This document shows, in pieces, positions 7,880 through 17,600 of a stretch of 43,989 nt of DNA (its first letter is position 1; every line of letters begins with the position of its first letter). The stretch covers positions 1 through 43,989 of the forward strand of contig JAUNWX010000017.1 of assembly GCA_030540075.1 (NCBI GenBank). The letters run 5' to 3'. The position numbers and the translations under genes were made by a program. The notes below the pieces were generated by a model. It did not search any database, had not been told where the DNA came from, and worked only from the letters and a program-made list of their open reading frames with translations. The stretch is from Lachnospiraceae bacterium. GTDB taxonomy: Bacteria; Bacillota; Clostridia; Lachnospirales; Lachnospiraceae.

Positions 7880-9169
7880 CTACTTCAGCTTTACAGATTC
7901 CATCGCACCCGCACTTCCGATGAGCAGATCGAGGCCCAGCGGATTCTTCATGCCATGCGCCACACGCGCTCTGGAGATCGAGGTATCGATGTTGCCGCTG
8001 TACTTCAGTGTGCCGCTCATGTCGTAAAGCTGGAGCGTGGTATTATTATAAACCAGGACCCTGTCCTGATCGATATCGAAGTTCGTATAGTTCAGCTGGA
8101 ACGGCGTCGAGAACACCGTCTGGCCGTTCAGCCGGTATATGGTCAGCATATACGGATCCGCGGAGGTCTCCGAATCGCTGTTATCCGTGATGACGCCAAT
8201 GTAGTCGTCCGCATAGGTAATCGCCTGGATCGTCTGCTCGATCTCGACCTTCTGGCTGAGCTCCGGACTCGTCAGCACCTTCGTACTGAAGAACGCGATG
8301 CCGCCATCATAGAAGGCCTGCGCATGCGTATCGTCCGAGAAATGCACCCGGCCGGCGAGATGTCCGCTGAAATCGTCGGTAAAGCCGCCCACAACACGGT
8401 TGCTGCCGGCATTCTGGCCGATCTCACTCAGGTTATAGAAGATAACCTTATTCTGAAGTGTTCCGTTCTCGATGTAGGCGAAGGACGCGATCAGCTCCGT
8501 GCCGTCCGGCGATACCGCGATATCCACCGGATATCCGTCGCCGTCGAGCACCGACTTGATGGAAATATCCAGCGCCGCCCCCTCCTTCGAGAAGACGGTG
8601 ATGTAGCTCGCCTTCGAATCCTCGAGAAGCGCATAAGTGACGCCGGTACCGGCCACCGAGATCTTCGTGATCGGCAGATTCGTCTCCGCCTGTCCGGTGG
8701 TACCGGTCTTATTCATGATGTAGATCGCGGTCTTGCCCTGATCGGCGATCGCGCAGTAGTCTCCGCTGATGGACACATACGGACTGTTCATCTCGTAGGA
8801 CTGATTCCAGATGGTTTTCCCGGACGAATCGATGTAGGTCGCACCGTCCCGGGTCACCTTCAGGAAGCCGTCGCCGAAGATCTCGTAATCCTCATAGTCC
8901 GACTCGCTCACACCGTTCTCACCGGTGAAGCTGTTCCGCCAGTTCTGCGAAAAACCCGTATACGGTCGCTTCATCATGTAGATCGCACCCGCCACGAGCG
9001 CGCCGAGCACCAGCACCACGGCGAGAAAAACGAGGAGGCGGCGACGACGCTGCCTCCGTTTCCCCTTCTCCTGTGCCTGCTCCGCCTCCTGCTGCTGCAG
9101 CAGGTCCTTCGTATCGACGACGCGACGACGCAGCTCCTGTTTTCGATTTTCTCTCTCAATATCTGCCAT
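7880..9169 (-). CDS. DUF5711-type membrane-anchored beta-propeller-like protein
   Basis: A protein of about 429 residues with an N-terminal Gln/Glu/Arg-rich segment, a run of Arg, one membrane segment (about 45-66), then a long exported domain of repeated beta-rich strands (GDYCAIADQGKTAIYIMN, VSPDGTELIASF) typical of propeller-like folds. I recognise the pattern as the DUF5711 family of Clostridia; function is unknown. ATG at 9169 is chosen because AGGAG lies 10 nt upstream. A GTG three codons earlier would sit only 2 nt from that site. It is 15 bp upstream of glk, so likely in the same operon. Confidence 0.75.
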   Translation of the reverse strand: MADIERENRKQELRRRVVDTKDLLQQQEAEQAQEKGKRRQRRRRLLVFLAVVLVLGALVAGAIYMMKRPYTGFSQNWRNSFTGENGVSESDYEDYEIFGDGFLKVTRDGATYIDSSGKTIWNQSYEMNSPYVSISGDYCAIADQGKTAIYIMNKTGTTGQAETNLPITKISVAGTGVTYALLEDSKASYITVFSKEGAALDISIKSVLDGDGYPVDIAVSPDGTELIASFAYIENGTLQNKVIFYNLSEIGQNAGSNRVVGGFTDDFSGHLAGRVHFSDDTHAQAFYDGGIAFFSTKVLTSPELSQKVEIEQTIQAITYADDYIGVITDNSDSETSADPYMLTIYRLNGQTVFSTPFQLNYTNFDIDQDRVLVYNNTTLQLYDMSGTLKYSGNIDTSISRARVAHGMKNPLGLDLLIGSAGAMESVKLK

Positions 9170-9245
9170 AAAGGGCACTACTCCTGCTTTTCAGACTGCT
9201 CTGCATCCCGTGCTGGTCCGACTGTCCGCACAGGACGAATGCTTT

Positions 9246-10166
9246 TTAATATAAGCTGTGAGGATATACGCCCTGGTCTACGAGCTCCTGTAAGGACTGC
9301 TGCACGGCTTCCTTATCCTCTGCGTAGGTTACGCCGAACCAGCGGTCATGATCCTTCAGCACCTTGACCGTCGCCTTGCCTGCGAGCATCAGCTTCGAAA
9401 GCTCTGCCGGAAGGAGATACTCACTCTTCATCTCCTGACCGTGCTCGTCGAGCCAGGCCGGGAAGTTCTCGATGAGCACATCCAGGTACTTCTCCGGAAG
9501 ACCGAACATGTTCATGGAAACGATGGCATCCCCATCGACCTCGACCGGATGTCCATCGCCGTCCTTTCCCATGGGCTTTCCATCCGCCTGCTTTGCAATG
9601 TCGTAGGTCTCGTCGATCTCATGGAGATAGCCGCCCTCGCCCATCACACAGACACCACGGTTTACGGTACCGTGATCAGACAGGGTGTTCCCCACGATGT
9701 AGCCGGCCATACACATATCGAAGGCCGGTGCATCCTCGTCCATGGTATTCACGAGGTAGTCGTGAATCAGCTTAAAGCCCTCACGGCCATAGAAATCGTC
9801 GGCATTGATGACCGCGAACGGACAGTCGATGAGATCCCGCACCTGGATCAGTGCATGTGCGGTACCCCACGGCTTCTTTCTGCCCTCCGGTACACTGTAG
9901 CCCTCCGGCAGCTTATCGATCTCCTGGAAGGCATACTTGCACTTCGCGATCTTCTCGACACGGTCGCCGATGATCTCACGGAAATCTTTCTCGATATCCT
10001 TACGGATGATAAACACGATCTCATCAAATCCGGCCTCCAGTGCATCGTGGATGGAATAATCCATGATGATCTCACCACTCGGTCCCAGCTTCGCCAGCTG
10101 CTTGATACCACCGCCGAAACGGGATCCCAGACCTGCCGCCATAATTACCAGTGCCGTTTTCTTCAT
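9246..10166 (-). CDS. Sugar-phosphate nucleotidyltransferase-like protein
   Basis: A 306-residue member of the NTP-transferase (GT-A) superfamily. The N-terminal nucleotide-binding loop is MAAGLGSRFGGGIKQL, the acceptor region has PWGTAHAL, and the metal-binding segment is INADDFYG. These enzymes form NDP-sugars from sugar 1-phosphates and NTPs in the cytoplasm. The exact substrate cannot be told, and there is no left-handed helix acyltransferase domain. It lies 76 bp upstream of the DUF5711 gene on the same strand. Confidence 0.82.
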   Translation of the reverse strand: MKKTALVIMAAGLGSRFGGGIKQLAKLGPSGEIIMDYSIHDALEAGFDEIVFIIRKDIEKDFREIIGDRVEKIAKCKYAFQEIDKLPEGYSVPEGRKKPWGTAHALIQVRDLIDCPFAVINADDFYGREGFKLIHDYLVNTMDEDAPAFDMCMAGYIVGNTLSDHGTVNRGVCVMGEGGYLHEIDETYDIAKQADGKPMGKDGDGHPVEVDGDAIVSMNMFGLPEKYLDVLIENFPAWLDEHGQEMKSEYLLPAELSKLMLAGKATVKVLKDHDRWFGVTYAEDKEAVQQSLQELVDQGVYPHSLY

Positions 10167-10321
10167 TTTACTTTACTTCCTCTCTCGTCCGCATATCGCG
10201 GGCAGCTTCTTATACTCTTCGCTTATTTATGTTTCTCCGGCGTTCATGCCGGATGCTTCCGATAAACTGCATCTCCCGATCGTCACACATCGGCGGGTCC
10301 AAGAAGTGCATCTATGTCGTA

Positions 10322-11509
10322 TCAGTACCCGAGCCACGCGCCGTCTGCGCCGACGTGGAGCCCATCCGGGGTCGTCGTGTTCGTCAGCATTGCCCCGAAG
10401 GTGCCGTCGTGCAGCTGGTTGAAGTAGTAGAACTTATCGTTGATCTTCCACCAGCCGTGGAGCATCGCGCCGTAGGTGGCGCCCTCGGTCGTATTCAGCA
10501 GGTACCAGCGGCCATCCACGCGCTGGAGGCCGGTCAGCATCGCGCCGTCCGAACCCATGAGGTACCAGTTGAGGCCGTCCGGACAGATCCAGCCGGTCAG
10601 GAACTGATTGCCGGCGATGTAGTACCACTTATTCATGTACTGCATCCACTGTCCGCTGCCCGTGCCGGTCACACCGGTCGGATTCAGGGTGCTCGCCGGA
10701 CTGCCCTGCTGGAGGTTGAAGCCCGGGCCGAAAACCTTCTCCGCGTTGTTCTTTACTTTGACGGTCGAGTTACTCGTCACGATTGCGTTCGAACGCGCGG
10801 TCGGGATCGAGAAGCTGTAGTCGGACTCGGTCTTGTCACCGTCGATCGTCGCATCATCACAGACGTACATGGACTTCGCGATGAAGCCGCCGCCATCGCC
10901 GGAGGCCGCGGCCTGCACGGAGATGTGGTCGACCGAGCGGCCACCGGAGCTGTAGCTGGAGACATTGATCGCGTGCTTCGGACCGGTCACCGAGGTCTTA
11001 TTTTCGTGAACATCACCGTCGGCGTCCGTCCAATAGATGTAGACATTGTACTTCGTCGCGTAGGCTACCTTGTCCCAGCTGATCTCGTCGCCGTTATGCT
11101 CAAAACCGGTCGGGTTCTTCAGTACGTAGAACGGGTAGGTGGTGCAGCGGAGGCGGATCGCGTTTTCGTTCCGGCTCAGCATCTCGACCTTCGTCGCGCC
11201 GAGGACCTCGACCGCACAGGTTTCGGTGAAGCTGTTGCCCGTCATCGGATGGACCTCGATCGTGTAGGTGTAGGACTTGCCCGGCTTCGTACGGTCGCCG
11301 GAGGTGCTGTAATCATACACGAAGTAGAGATGATCGTAGGTCGCCGGCTCCTCACCGCTCGACATGTCGCCGGCGGTCATGCTGCTCTCCTCTTCCGGGG
11401 CCAGGTCGATACGGACCGTGCTGATCCCGGCCGCCAGCGCCGTCACCGCGCTCATCGCGGACAGCATCACACAGGCTGCCGCCGTCAGGAAAAACGTACG
11501 GAGTTTCAT
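10322..11509 (-). CDS. Secreted protein with C-terminal cell-wall-binding repeats
   Basis: A 395-residue exported protein. The signal peptide covers residues 1 to about 27 (Lys/Arg start, hydrophobic core, cleavage after ALA). The middle is beta-rich with fibronectin-like segments (KPGKSYTYTIEVHP, YATKYNVYIYWTD). The C-terminus (about 285-395) has four to five aromatic/Gly repeats (NKWYYIAGNQFLTGW, GRWYLLNTTEGATYGAML, DKFYYFNQLHDGTFGAML) of the choline/glucan-binding type, which usually tether proteins to the cell wall or polysaccharide. No catalytic domain was recognised. AAAGGAG precedes the ATG, with a promoter and a perfect leader hairpin further upstream. Confidence 0.85.
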   Translation of the reverse strand: MKLRTFFLTAAACVMLSAMSAVTALAAGISTVRIDLAPEEESSMTAGDMSSGEEPATYDHLYFVYDYSTSGDRTKPGKSYTYTIEVHPMTGNSFTETCAVEVLGATKVEMLSRNENAIRLRCTTYPFYVLKNPTGFEHNGDEISWDKVAYATKYNVYIYWTDADGDVHENKTSVTGPKHAINVSSYSSGGRSVDHISVQAAASGDGGGFIAKSMYVCDDATIDGDKTESDYSFSIPTARSNAIVTSNSTVKVKNNAEKVFGPGFNLQQGSPASTLNPTGVTGTGSGQWMQYMNKWYYIAGNQFLTGWICPDGLNWYLMGSDGAMLTGLQRVDGRWYLLNTTEGATYGAMLHGWWKINDKFYYFNQLHDGTFGAMLTNTTTPDGLHVGADGAWLGY

Positions 11510-11539
11510 CCTCGCTGCTCCTTTCTTTTCTATATCATG

Positions 11540-11612
11540 AACCTTTTCGAAAGGTTCGTAAAGTGTCGCTAATGCATCATCTTATTGTACCAAGTTATGC
11601 GGGGGTTTTCAA
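11540..11612 (-). promoter_or_regulatory. Promoter and leader hairpin of the cell-wall-binding protein gene
   Basis: Minus strand: TTGAAA (11607-11612), 17 bp, TACAAT (11584-11589). Downstream in the leader is the perfect palindrome GAACCTTTTCGAAAGGTTC (about 11540-11558), which could be an operator or an mRNA hairpin. Confidence 0.65.
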
Positions 11613-11669
11613 TAAGAGGGGAGGGGAAGCGCAGACGGCCAGGAGCCGCCATCAAAATCTTTAAATCAG

Positions 11670-11698
11670 TTGGCTTTAATGCCGTGCAGTGCTAAAAT
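11670..11698 (+). promoter_or_regulatory. Promoter of the threonine-aldolase-like gene
   Basis: TTGGCT (11670-11675), 17 bp, extended -10 TGC-TAAAAT (11693-11698). The predicted leader is about 50 nt, with AGGAGG at about 11738. Confidence 0.65.
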
Positions 11699-11753
11699 GC
11701 TTCCTATGTATGTTTCCGCACGGGGCGGAAAAAATCCAGGAGGGCGATGTATC

Positions 11754-12797
11754 ATGCTGAATTTTGCGAGTGATTATACAGAGGGATGTCATCCGAAGGT
11801 GCTGGATGCACTGACACGGACGAATATGGAGCAGCTGACGGGCTACGGCACCGATATCTACAGTGACCGCGCGAAGGAGAAGATCCGCGCATTTATCGGG
11901 CATCCGGAGGCGGAGATCTTTTTCCTGACCGGTGGTACGCAGACGAATCAGACGGTGATCGATACGACGCTTCGGATGTACGAGGGCGTGGTCGCCGTGC
12001 AGTCCGGTCATGTCAACTGCCATGAGGCGGGTGCCATCGAGTTCACGGGGCACAAGGTCCTCGCACTTCCGAGCCACGACGGCAAGATGGATGCCACGGA
12101 GCTCGACCACATGGTGGCAGCGTTCTATGCGGACGGTGACCACGACCACATGGTCTTCCCGGGCATGGTCTACATCAGCCATCCGACCGAGTACGGCACG
12201 CTCTACCGGAAGGCCGAGCTTGAGGCGATCGCCGAGGTCTGCCATAAGTGGAAGCTTCCGCTCTTCCTCGACGGCGCACGTCTCGGCTACGGACTCATGA
12301 GCCGCAACACCGACGTAACGATCGAAGACATTGCCCGACTCACGGACGTGTTCTACATCGGTGGCACGAAGGTCGGCGCACTCTGCGGCGAGGCGGTCGT
12401 GTATCCACACGGTGGAGCACCGAAGCAGATGGTGACGATGATCAAGGAGCACGGCGCGCTGCTCGCGAAGGGCCGTCTCAACGCCGTGCAGTTCGACGCG
12501 CTGTTCACCGACAGCCTCTACACGGAGATTTCGGTCAATGCCATCGACCGCGCAGAGGAGCTCAAGGCGGTTTTCCGTGACCGCGGATACGCGTTTTTCC
12601 TGAACTCCCCGACGAACCAGCAGTTCGTGATCCTGCCGAAGACGACGCTCGAGGCGCTGAAGGCACGGGACGTCATCTGCACCCCATGGGAGCCGTACGG
12701 CGAGGACCAGATGGTCGTCCGCTTCTGCAGCTCCTGGGCGACCACGAGCGCACAGGTCGCCGCCCTCGCGGAGATTCTCGACGAAGTGAAGAAATAA
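11754..12797 (+). CDS. Low-specificity L-threonine aldolase-like PLP enzyme
   Basis: A protein of 347 residues counted from the ATG at 11754, which has AGGAGG 10 nt upstream; longer in-frame starts overlap the promoter. It belongs to the beta-eliminating lyase/threonine aldolase fold. Landmarks are FLTGGTQTNQTVI (cofactor phosphate region), FLDGARLGYGL with the cofactor-binding Asp, and FYIGGTKVGALCGE with the likely Schiff-base Lys. The family cleaves L-threonine or allo-threonine to glycine and acetaldehyde. The stereospecificity cannot be read from sequence. It is monocistronic, between its own promoter and a terminator. Confidence 0.85.
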   Translation: MLNFASDYTEGCHPKVLDALTRTNMEQLTGYGTDIYSDRAKEKIRAFIGHPEAEIFFLTGGTQTNQTVIDTTLRMYEGVVAVQSGHVNCHEAGAIEFTGHKVLALPSHDGKMDATELDHMVAAFYADGDHDHMVFPGMVYISHPTEYGTLYRKAELEAIAEVCHKWKLPLFLDGARLGYGLMSRNTDVTIEDIARLTDVFYIGGTKVGALCGEAVVYPHGGAPKQMVTMIKEHGALLAKGRLNAVQFDALFTDSLYTEISVNAIDRAEELKAVFRDRGYAFFLNSPTNQQFVILPKTTLEALKARDVICTPWEPYGEDQMVVRFCSSWATTSAQVAALAEILDEVKK

Positions 12798-12836
12798 AAA
12801 AACCGGAAGGCACTGCACGGGTGTCTTCCGGTTTTT
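12798..12836. terminator. Bidirectional rho-independent terminator
   Basis: The stem AAAACCGGAAG/CTTCCGGTTTT is flanked by A and T tracts. It lies between the convergent aldolase and HIT genes. Confidence 0.9.
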
Positions 12837-12840
12837 AATT

Positions 12841-13287
12841 TTACTTTCCGAGAATCGCGTCGCGAAGCGGTGCAGCGATCTTCTCGAGCTCAGCCTCGTC
12901 GGTGATCTTGTTCATGTTCGGATCCATCGCAAAGGTGCCTCCCCACTCGAACTGATCCTTATACTTCGGAACGAGGTGCATGTGAAGATGGCAGCCCGTG
13001 TCGCCGTACATACCGTAGTTCAGCTTGTTCGGGTGGCATACCGCATGAATCGCATTTGCAACGGTCACGACATCCGCGATAAATGCTGCGCGATCTGCCT
13101 CGCTGAGCTCCAGCATCTCGGATACGTGGTGCTTCGATGCCACGATGCATCTGCCCGGATGGCTCTGCTCCTTAAAAAGATAAACGGTGGAAACCGGAAG
13201 CTCACAGATCTCATAACCGAACTTCTTTACCAGCTCGCCCTTTGCGCAGTACGCACAGTCTGGATGTTCCTTCGCCATATCTGCCAT
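12841..13287 (-). CDS. HIT-family hydrolase
   Basis: A 148-residue histidine-triad protein. The triad motif HLHMHLV follows GDTGC, and an N-terminal Cys pair (DCAYC) may bind zinc. HIT proteins hydrolyse nucleoside phosphoramidates or dinucleotides in the cytoplasm. The ATG at 13287 is chosen because AAAGGAGG lies directly upstream; the reading frame stays open 40 codons further, but nothing there looks like protein. It ends at the shared terminator. Confidence 0.9.
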   Translation of the reverse strand: MADMAKEHPDCAYCAKGELVKKFGYEICELPVSTVYLFKEQSHPGRCIVASKHHVSEMLELSEADRAAFIADVVTVANAIHAVCHPNKLNYGMYGDTGCHLHMHLVPKYKDQFEWGGTFAMDPNMNKITDEAELEKIAAPLRDAILGK

Positions 13288-13411
13288 ATCAAATCCTCCT
13301 TTTTCATGCCAATGCTGTCGACCAGCACGCTTATGTTCATTCTCTACGATTATATCACCGATGGTGCAGTATGGAAAGCGCTTACAGTGTGATGTTTCTG
13401 CTAACACTTTT

Positions 13412-14647
13412 TTATTCTGACAACTCTTTCAGCACATCACAAAGCAGTTCAAAGCCGGTCTGTATATCCGTTACAGCGGTGGCTTCTGCCGGATTATGAC
13501 TGATGCCTCCGATGCTCGGCACGAAAATCATCGCGGTCGGGAAATGCTTTCCGAACACCATCGAGTCGTGACCGGCACCGCTGTTCATATGCTTATACGC
13601 CAGATGTTTCTCTTCACAGTGGCGCTCGATCACCTGAATCAGCTTCGGATCCATTTTGGCGGACTTCAGGCAATGGTTCTGTATAAGCCGGGTCTGAAAG
13701 CCCTTGTTTTCGATAGATGCCAGCGCACGTTTCAGAATAATTTCATCCTGAAGCAGTTCCTCTTCGCAGCCATCGCGCATATCGATGCTCAGTTTTACTC
13801 GATCTGCAATGACGTTCTGCATTCCCGGAAAGACCTGTAACATACCATAGGTGAGGGTCGCAGACGGGGCCTGCGCCATCATCTGACGGGTAGACTCTGT
13901 GATAAATTCCGCCGCAGCCACCACAGGATCGTGCCGTAAAGGCATCGAGGTGGTGCCTGCATGGTTCTGGTTTCCCTGAATGGTCAGCTCATAGTTAAAG
14001 ATACCGACGATGTTGTCTACAATACCGATCTGCTTCTGCTCACTCTCAAGCACCGGTCCCTGTTCGATATGCAACTCAACGATCGCTCGAATATCGTCAC
14101 GTTTCACGCTTTTCAGCGCTTCCGGCTGATACCCGGCAGATACCAGTGCTTTACGAAGTGTGACGCCATCACGGCTGAGCTCCTCGAGATCCTCTTCTTT
14201 CAGCGTGCCACAGATCGCGCGGCTCCCCTGACAGCCGGAAGGGAAACGACTGCCCTCTTCCTCCATCAGACCGACCACTTCCAGGCTGTGCTTCGGAACG
14301 AAGCCGGACTGTTTGAGGTATCCCAACGCAGCTACACCGGTCACAACGCCCAGTGCACCATCATATTTTCCACCGTTCTTTACGGTATCCAGGTGGGATC
14401 CCGTCAGTACAGTGCCCGGCTCTGTCCCCGGAAGCCGCCCATACACGTTGCCGATCGCGTCCTCTCTGTATTCAAGCCCCAGCTCTTCGATCCACTCACG
14501 CAGGATCTTCTTCGCGATTTTGTCTTCCGGGGTATACGCCGCACGCCAAATCTCTCCGTCGATGCGCGTCGCATCGGCCAGCTGGCACAGCATTTCTTCA
14601 ATTCTCAATCCGGCTTCGTTTCCCATCACAGATATCCCCTCTTTCAT
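13412..14647 (-). CDS. M20-family Zn-dependent amidohydrolase (allantoate/N-carbamoyl-amino-acid hydrolase type)
   Basis: A protein of about 411 residues. Metal ligands and catalytic residues of the M20 amidase group are visible: GSHLDTVKNGGKYDGALGV (His and bridging Asp), LMEEEGSRFPSG (catalytic Glu pair), ELHIEQGPVLE, SGAGHDSM, and GGISHNPAE near the C-terminus (last ligand). It probably hydrolyses a ureido or carbamoyl amide bond; the substrate is uncertain. The ATG at 14647 has AGAAGG upstream; an ATG at 14626 with AGAGGGG is nearly as good. It starts 13 bp after hsdR ends, so it may be read from the restriction operon. Confidence 0.85.
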   Translation of the reverse strand: MKEGISVMGNEAGLRIEEMLCQLADATRIDGEIWRAAYTPEDKIAKKILREWIEELGLEYREDAIGNVYGRLPGTEPGTVLTGSHLDTVKNGGKYDGALGVVTGVAALGYLKQSGFVPKHSLEVVGLMEEEGSRFPSGCQGSRAICGTLKEEDLEELSRDGVTLRKALVSAGYQPEALKSVKRDDIRAIVELHIEQGPVLESEQKQIGIVDNIVGIFNYELTIQGNQNHAGTTSMPLRHDPVVAAAEFITESTRQMMAQAPSATLTYGMLQVFPGMQNVIADRVKLSIDMRDGCEEELLQDEIILKRALASIENKGFQTRLIQNHCLKSAKMDPKLIQVIERHCEEKHLAYKHMNSGAGHDSMVFGKHFPTAMIFVPSIGGISHNPAEATAVTDIQTGFELLCDVLKELSE

Positions 14648-14660
14648 CGTCTGCCTTCTT

Positions 14661-17600
14661 TCAATATTTCTTCGTATTCTTCCCCTGCGCGACCTCTCGT
14701 TGCGTATAATCAGGTATGGCATGATAATTTATGTTGACGACATTCTTCGGTTTGTCGTCTGAAAACTCTTCATAATTTTCCACCTGCTCCATCACTTTTT
14801 TAAACACTTCCGGGCTATACTGAGGTGGATATCCATTCGTCACCAGACAAACCTTGATATCAAACTTCAGCTGATTTCGCACATTCTGATTATTCAGCCA
14901 GTCCGTAAACGACGATTGTGTATCGATGACCTCCTTCACCTTCTGTGCCAGCTTCTTACACTTTTCATTGATGATGACGCCATCCACCTCTCTGTCCTCT
15001 CCGTACTCAAAATTATATTGATCACGAAGAGACATCAGGATGTCATAGAAGGCCTTTTCTTCGAAGGTTAGTCCGATTTTTCGGAAGCTTTCTCTGCTTT
15101 CGTTCATCTGTCGCAGAATCTTCAGTGCCTGCTCGGTTGCCGCCTTTACGATGTCTTCCGACGCCCGCTCCTGCGTTTCGCCCGTCTCCTCCGCACTCAG
15201 ATGCTTCCGGCGTTCATGGTACTCTTCAATCGTCTTTTCCAGCATCTCCTGGAATGACTTCGCCGCCACCTGATTCACTCTTCCATACTCTGTAATCTGC
15301 TTACGAAGCATCTTTACAAGCAGCTCCAGCTTCGTCGCAGGCATCCGCACATCCGAAAGCTTCTCAAAGAATTCCAGTGAAAAGAGGTCTTCCTCCTCTC
15401 CGCTTTCCAGCACACTTTCTACCTGATTATACTTCAGTGCCTCTTCGACCATCTTCGACACGACACGATTCATCGTATCTGCATCGACCTCACTGGTTCC
15501 GCTCATCTTTCGAACAAAACCGGCGATGGCCATAAAGCACTGCGCGAGCGCAGACTCCTCCTCGCTCAGTTCACCGGATGGCTGACAGATATCGTATGCG
15601 CTTCTCATCCGCTTCACGGTTTTCAGGAAATAGGTCTTGAAGGAGACTGTCTTCGTTCCCTTCTTCCCCTCCGAAGCCAGCTCCTCCGTCGATATAAATA
15701 CATATTCTGCCGCCTTTGAAAGCAGCTTATACCGCTCCATCGGCTCGCAATTCGGATTCAGAAACGGCGATAAATCATAGCCCACAAATAGTCTTTTCAG
15801 TATTTCGAGCTCTTCTCTGAACACAGATGTTGCCTGCTCAACATCATCCTTCGTCGGTGCCACCGAGGTATCACCGCCATACATCTTCATCGCTTCGCGC
15901 ATGTTATCGCGTATGCCAATGTAGTCGACCACCATGCCGTATGCTTTCCCCGGATATTTCCTGTTCACGCGACTGATCGTCTGAATAAGCAGGTGCTTCT
16001 TCAGCGGTTTATCATTGTAAAGATACGTCAGACACGGAACATCGAAGCCGGTGATCCACATATCGACGACGATCACGATATGAAAGTTCGATTTCTCCTG
16101 TTTAAAAGTAGCGTCCATCTCCTCGGAGCGCTTATCATTCTTCACGCCGCCCAGGTACTCATACATTTCCTTTTCATCATTACTGCCGACGCTGGATACC
16201 ATCGCGATAAACGGCATCGGTTTCAGTCCACGTAGCTCTTCCTCCGTTACCGCCGCTCCATCCGGCGCTTTTTTCTCGATGAACCACTCCGGATACTTCT
16301 CCTTGAATTTCTGAAGCAGCGCATAGGCAATCTTACGATTCGAGCAGGTGATCATCGCCTTCTGCACCCGATCCGGATCTGCATCACATGACGCAAGGTA
16401 ATGATCATGGATATCGACTGCCAGACGTTCGAGTCGTGATGGTTCCCCGAGGATCATCTCCATCGAGCTCATCGCTTCCTTGCTGGCTTCCATATCTTCA
16501 CGCGTTGCACCATCCTGTGCACAGCGCTCGTAGTATCGTTCGATTTTCTTTACTTTCTCTTTATCCAGTAGAACCCTGGCGATACGCGGATGATACTTGA
16601 TAGAAACCGTGAGTCCATCTGCTACCGCCTGGTCCATGGTATAGCGATCGATTTCATCACCGAAGGTCTGATACGTTTCCTGAATCGGTGTTCCTGTGAA
16701 GCCGACGAAGGTAGCCTTCGGGAATGCCTCCTTCAGTACCTTCGCGTATGGCTTCGATACCATCGCCCGCATATTTTCGTCTGCATCTTTACTGAACTGT
16801 ATCTTTTTCGAATGCTCCAGCTGGGTTCTGTGCGCTTCATCGGAAAAGCAGATGATATTCGAGCGATCATTGATCAAACCGATTTTATCATCTTCACGAT
16901 CACAGAATTTCTGAATCGTACAGATATAAAATCCACCACTCTGACGCGCACCGAGCTCCTGTCGAAGCTCCGCCCGGTTTTTCACGACCGCTACGTCACC
17001 GAGATTAAGATACTCTGTACTCTTTTCGAAAAGTCTGGCACCTTGCTTCTGCAGTTCATCCCGGTCGACGATCAGAATAATCGTCGGCGAGCCGATCTCC
17101 GGGATATCCGTACAGCGAAGAGCCAGCTGTCTGGCAAGAAAGACCATCGTATAGGTCTTCCCACAACCGGTGGCACCGAAATACGTTCCGCCCTTTCCAC
17201 TCCTCGACTGTACCGATCGCACGATGCTCTGTTTTAAAAGTCTGGTCGCAAAAAACTGCGGATATCGGCATACGATTTCCACTTCATTTCGATCATAAAT
17301 GCTATCCTGAAAATAGATGTAGTCTCTGAAAATCTCCAGAAAACGTGCCGGCGCATAGACGCCATGAATCATCGTCTCCGCCTCTTCAAACGGAAGCGTC
17401 GATACCGTATCCTCCTCATTCACCCTGCGCCAGGCATAGAAATGTTCATATGGCGTCCGAACCGTACCTAATCTGGTTTTTACACCATCCGAGATACATG
17501 CGAGTGGGCAGTAATGTAAAAGATGCGGAATATCTCTCCAGTAGCGGATATTGATCTGCTCCCAGGCATCATAGATGGTCGCCTTATCATCCGCCGGATT

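Noticed and set aside
7022-9367. A 781-codon plus-strand frame opposite glk and the DUF5711 gene
   Set aside because: It spans two clear minus-strand genes, and its composition (Arg/His/Asp/Leu-rich) is typical of an antisense shadow in GC-rich DNA.
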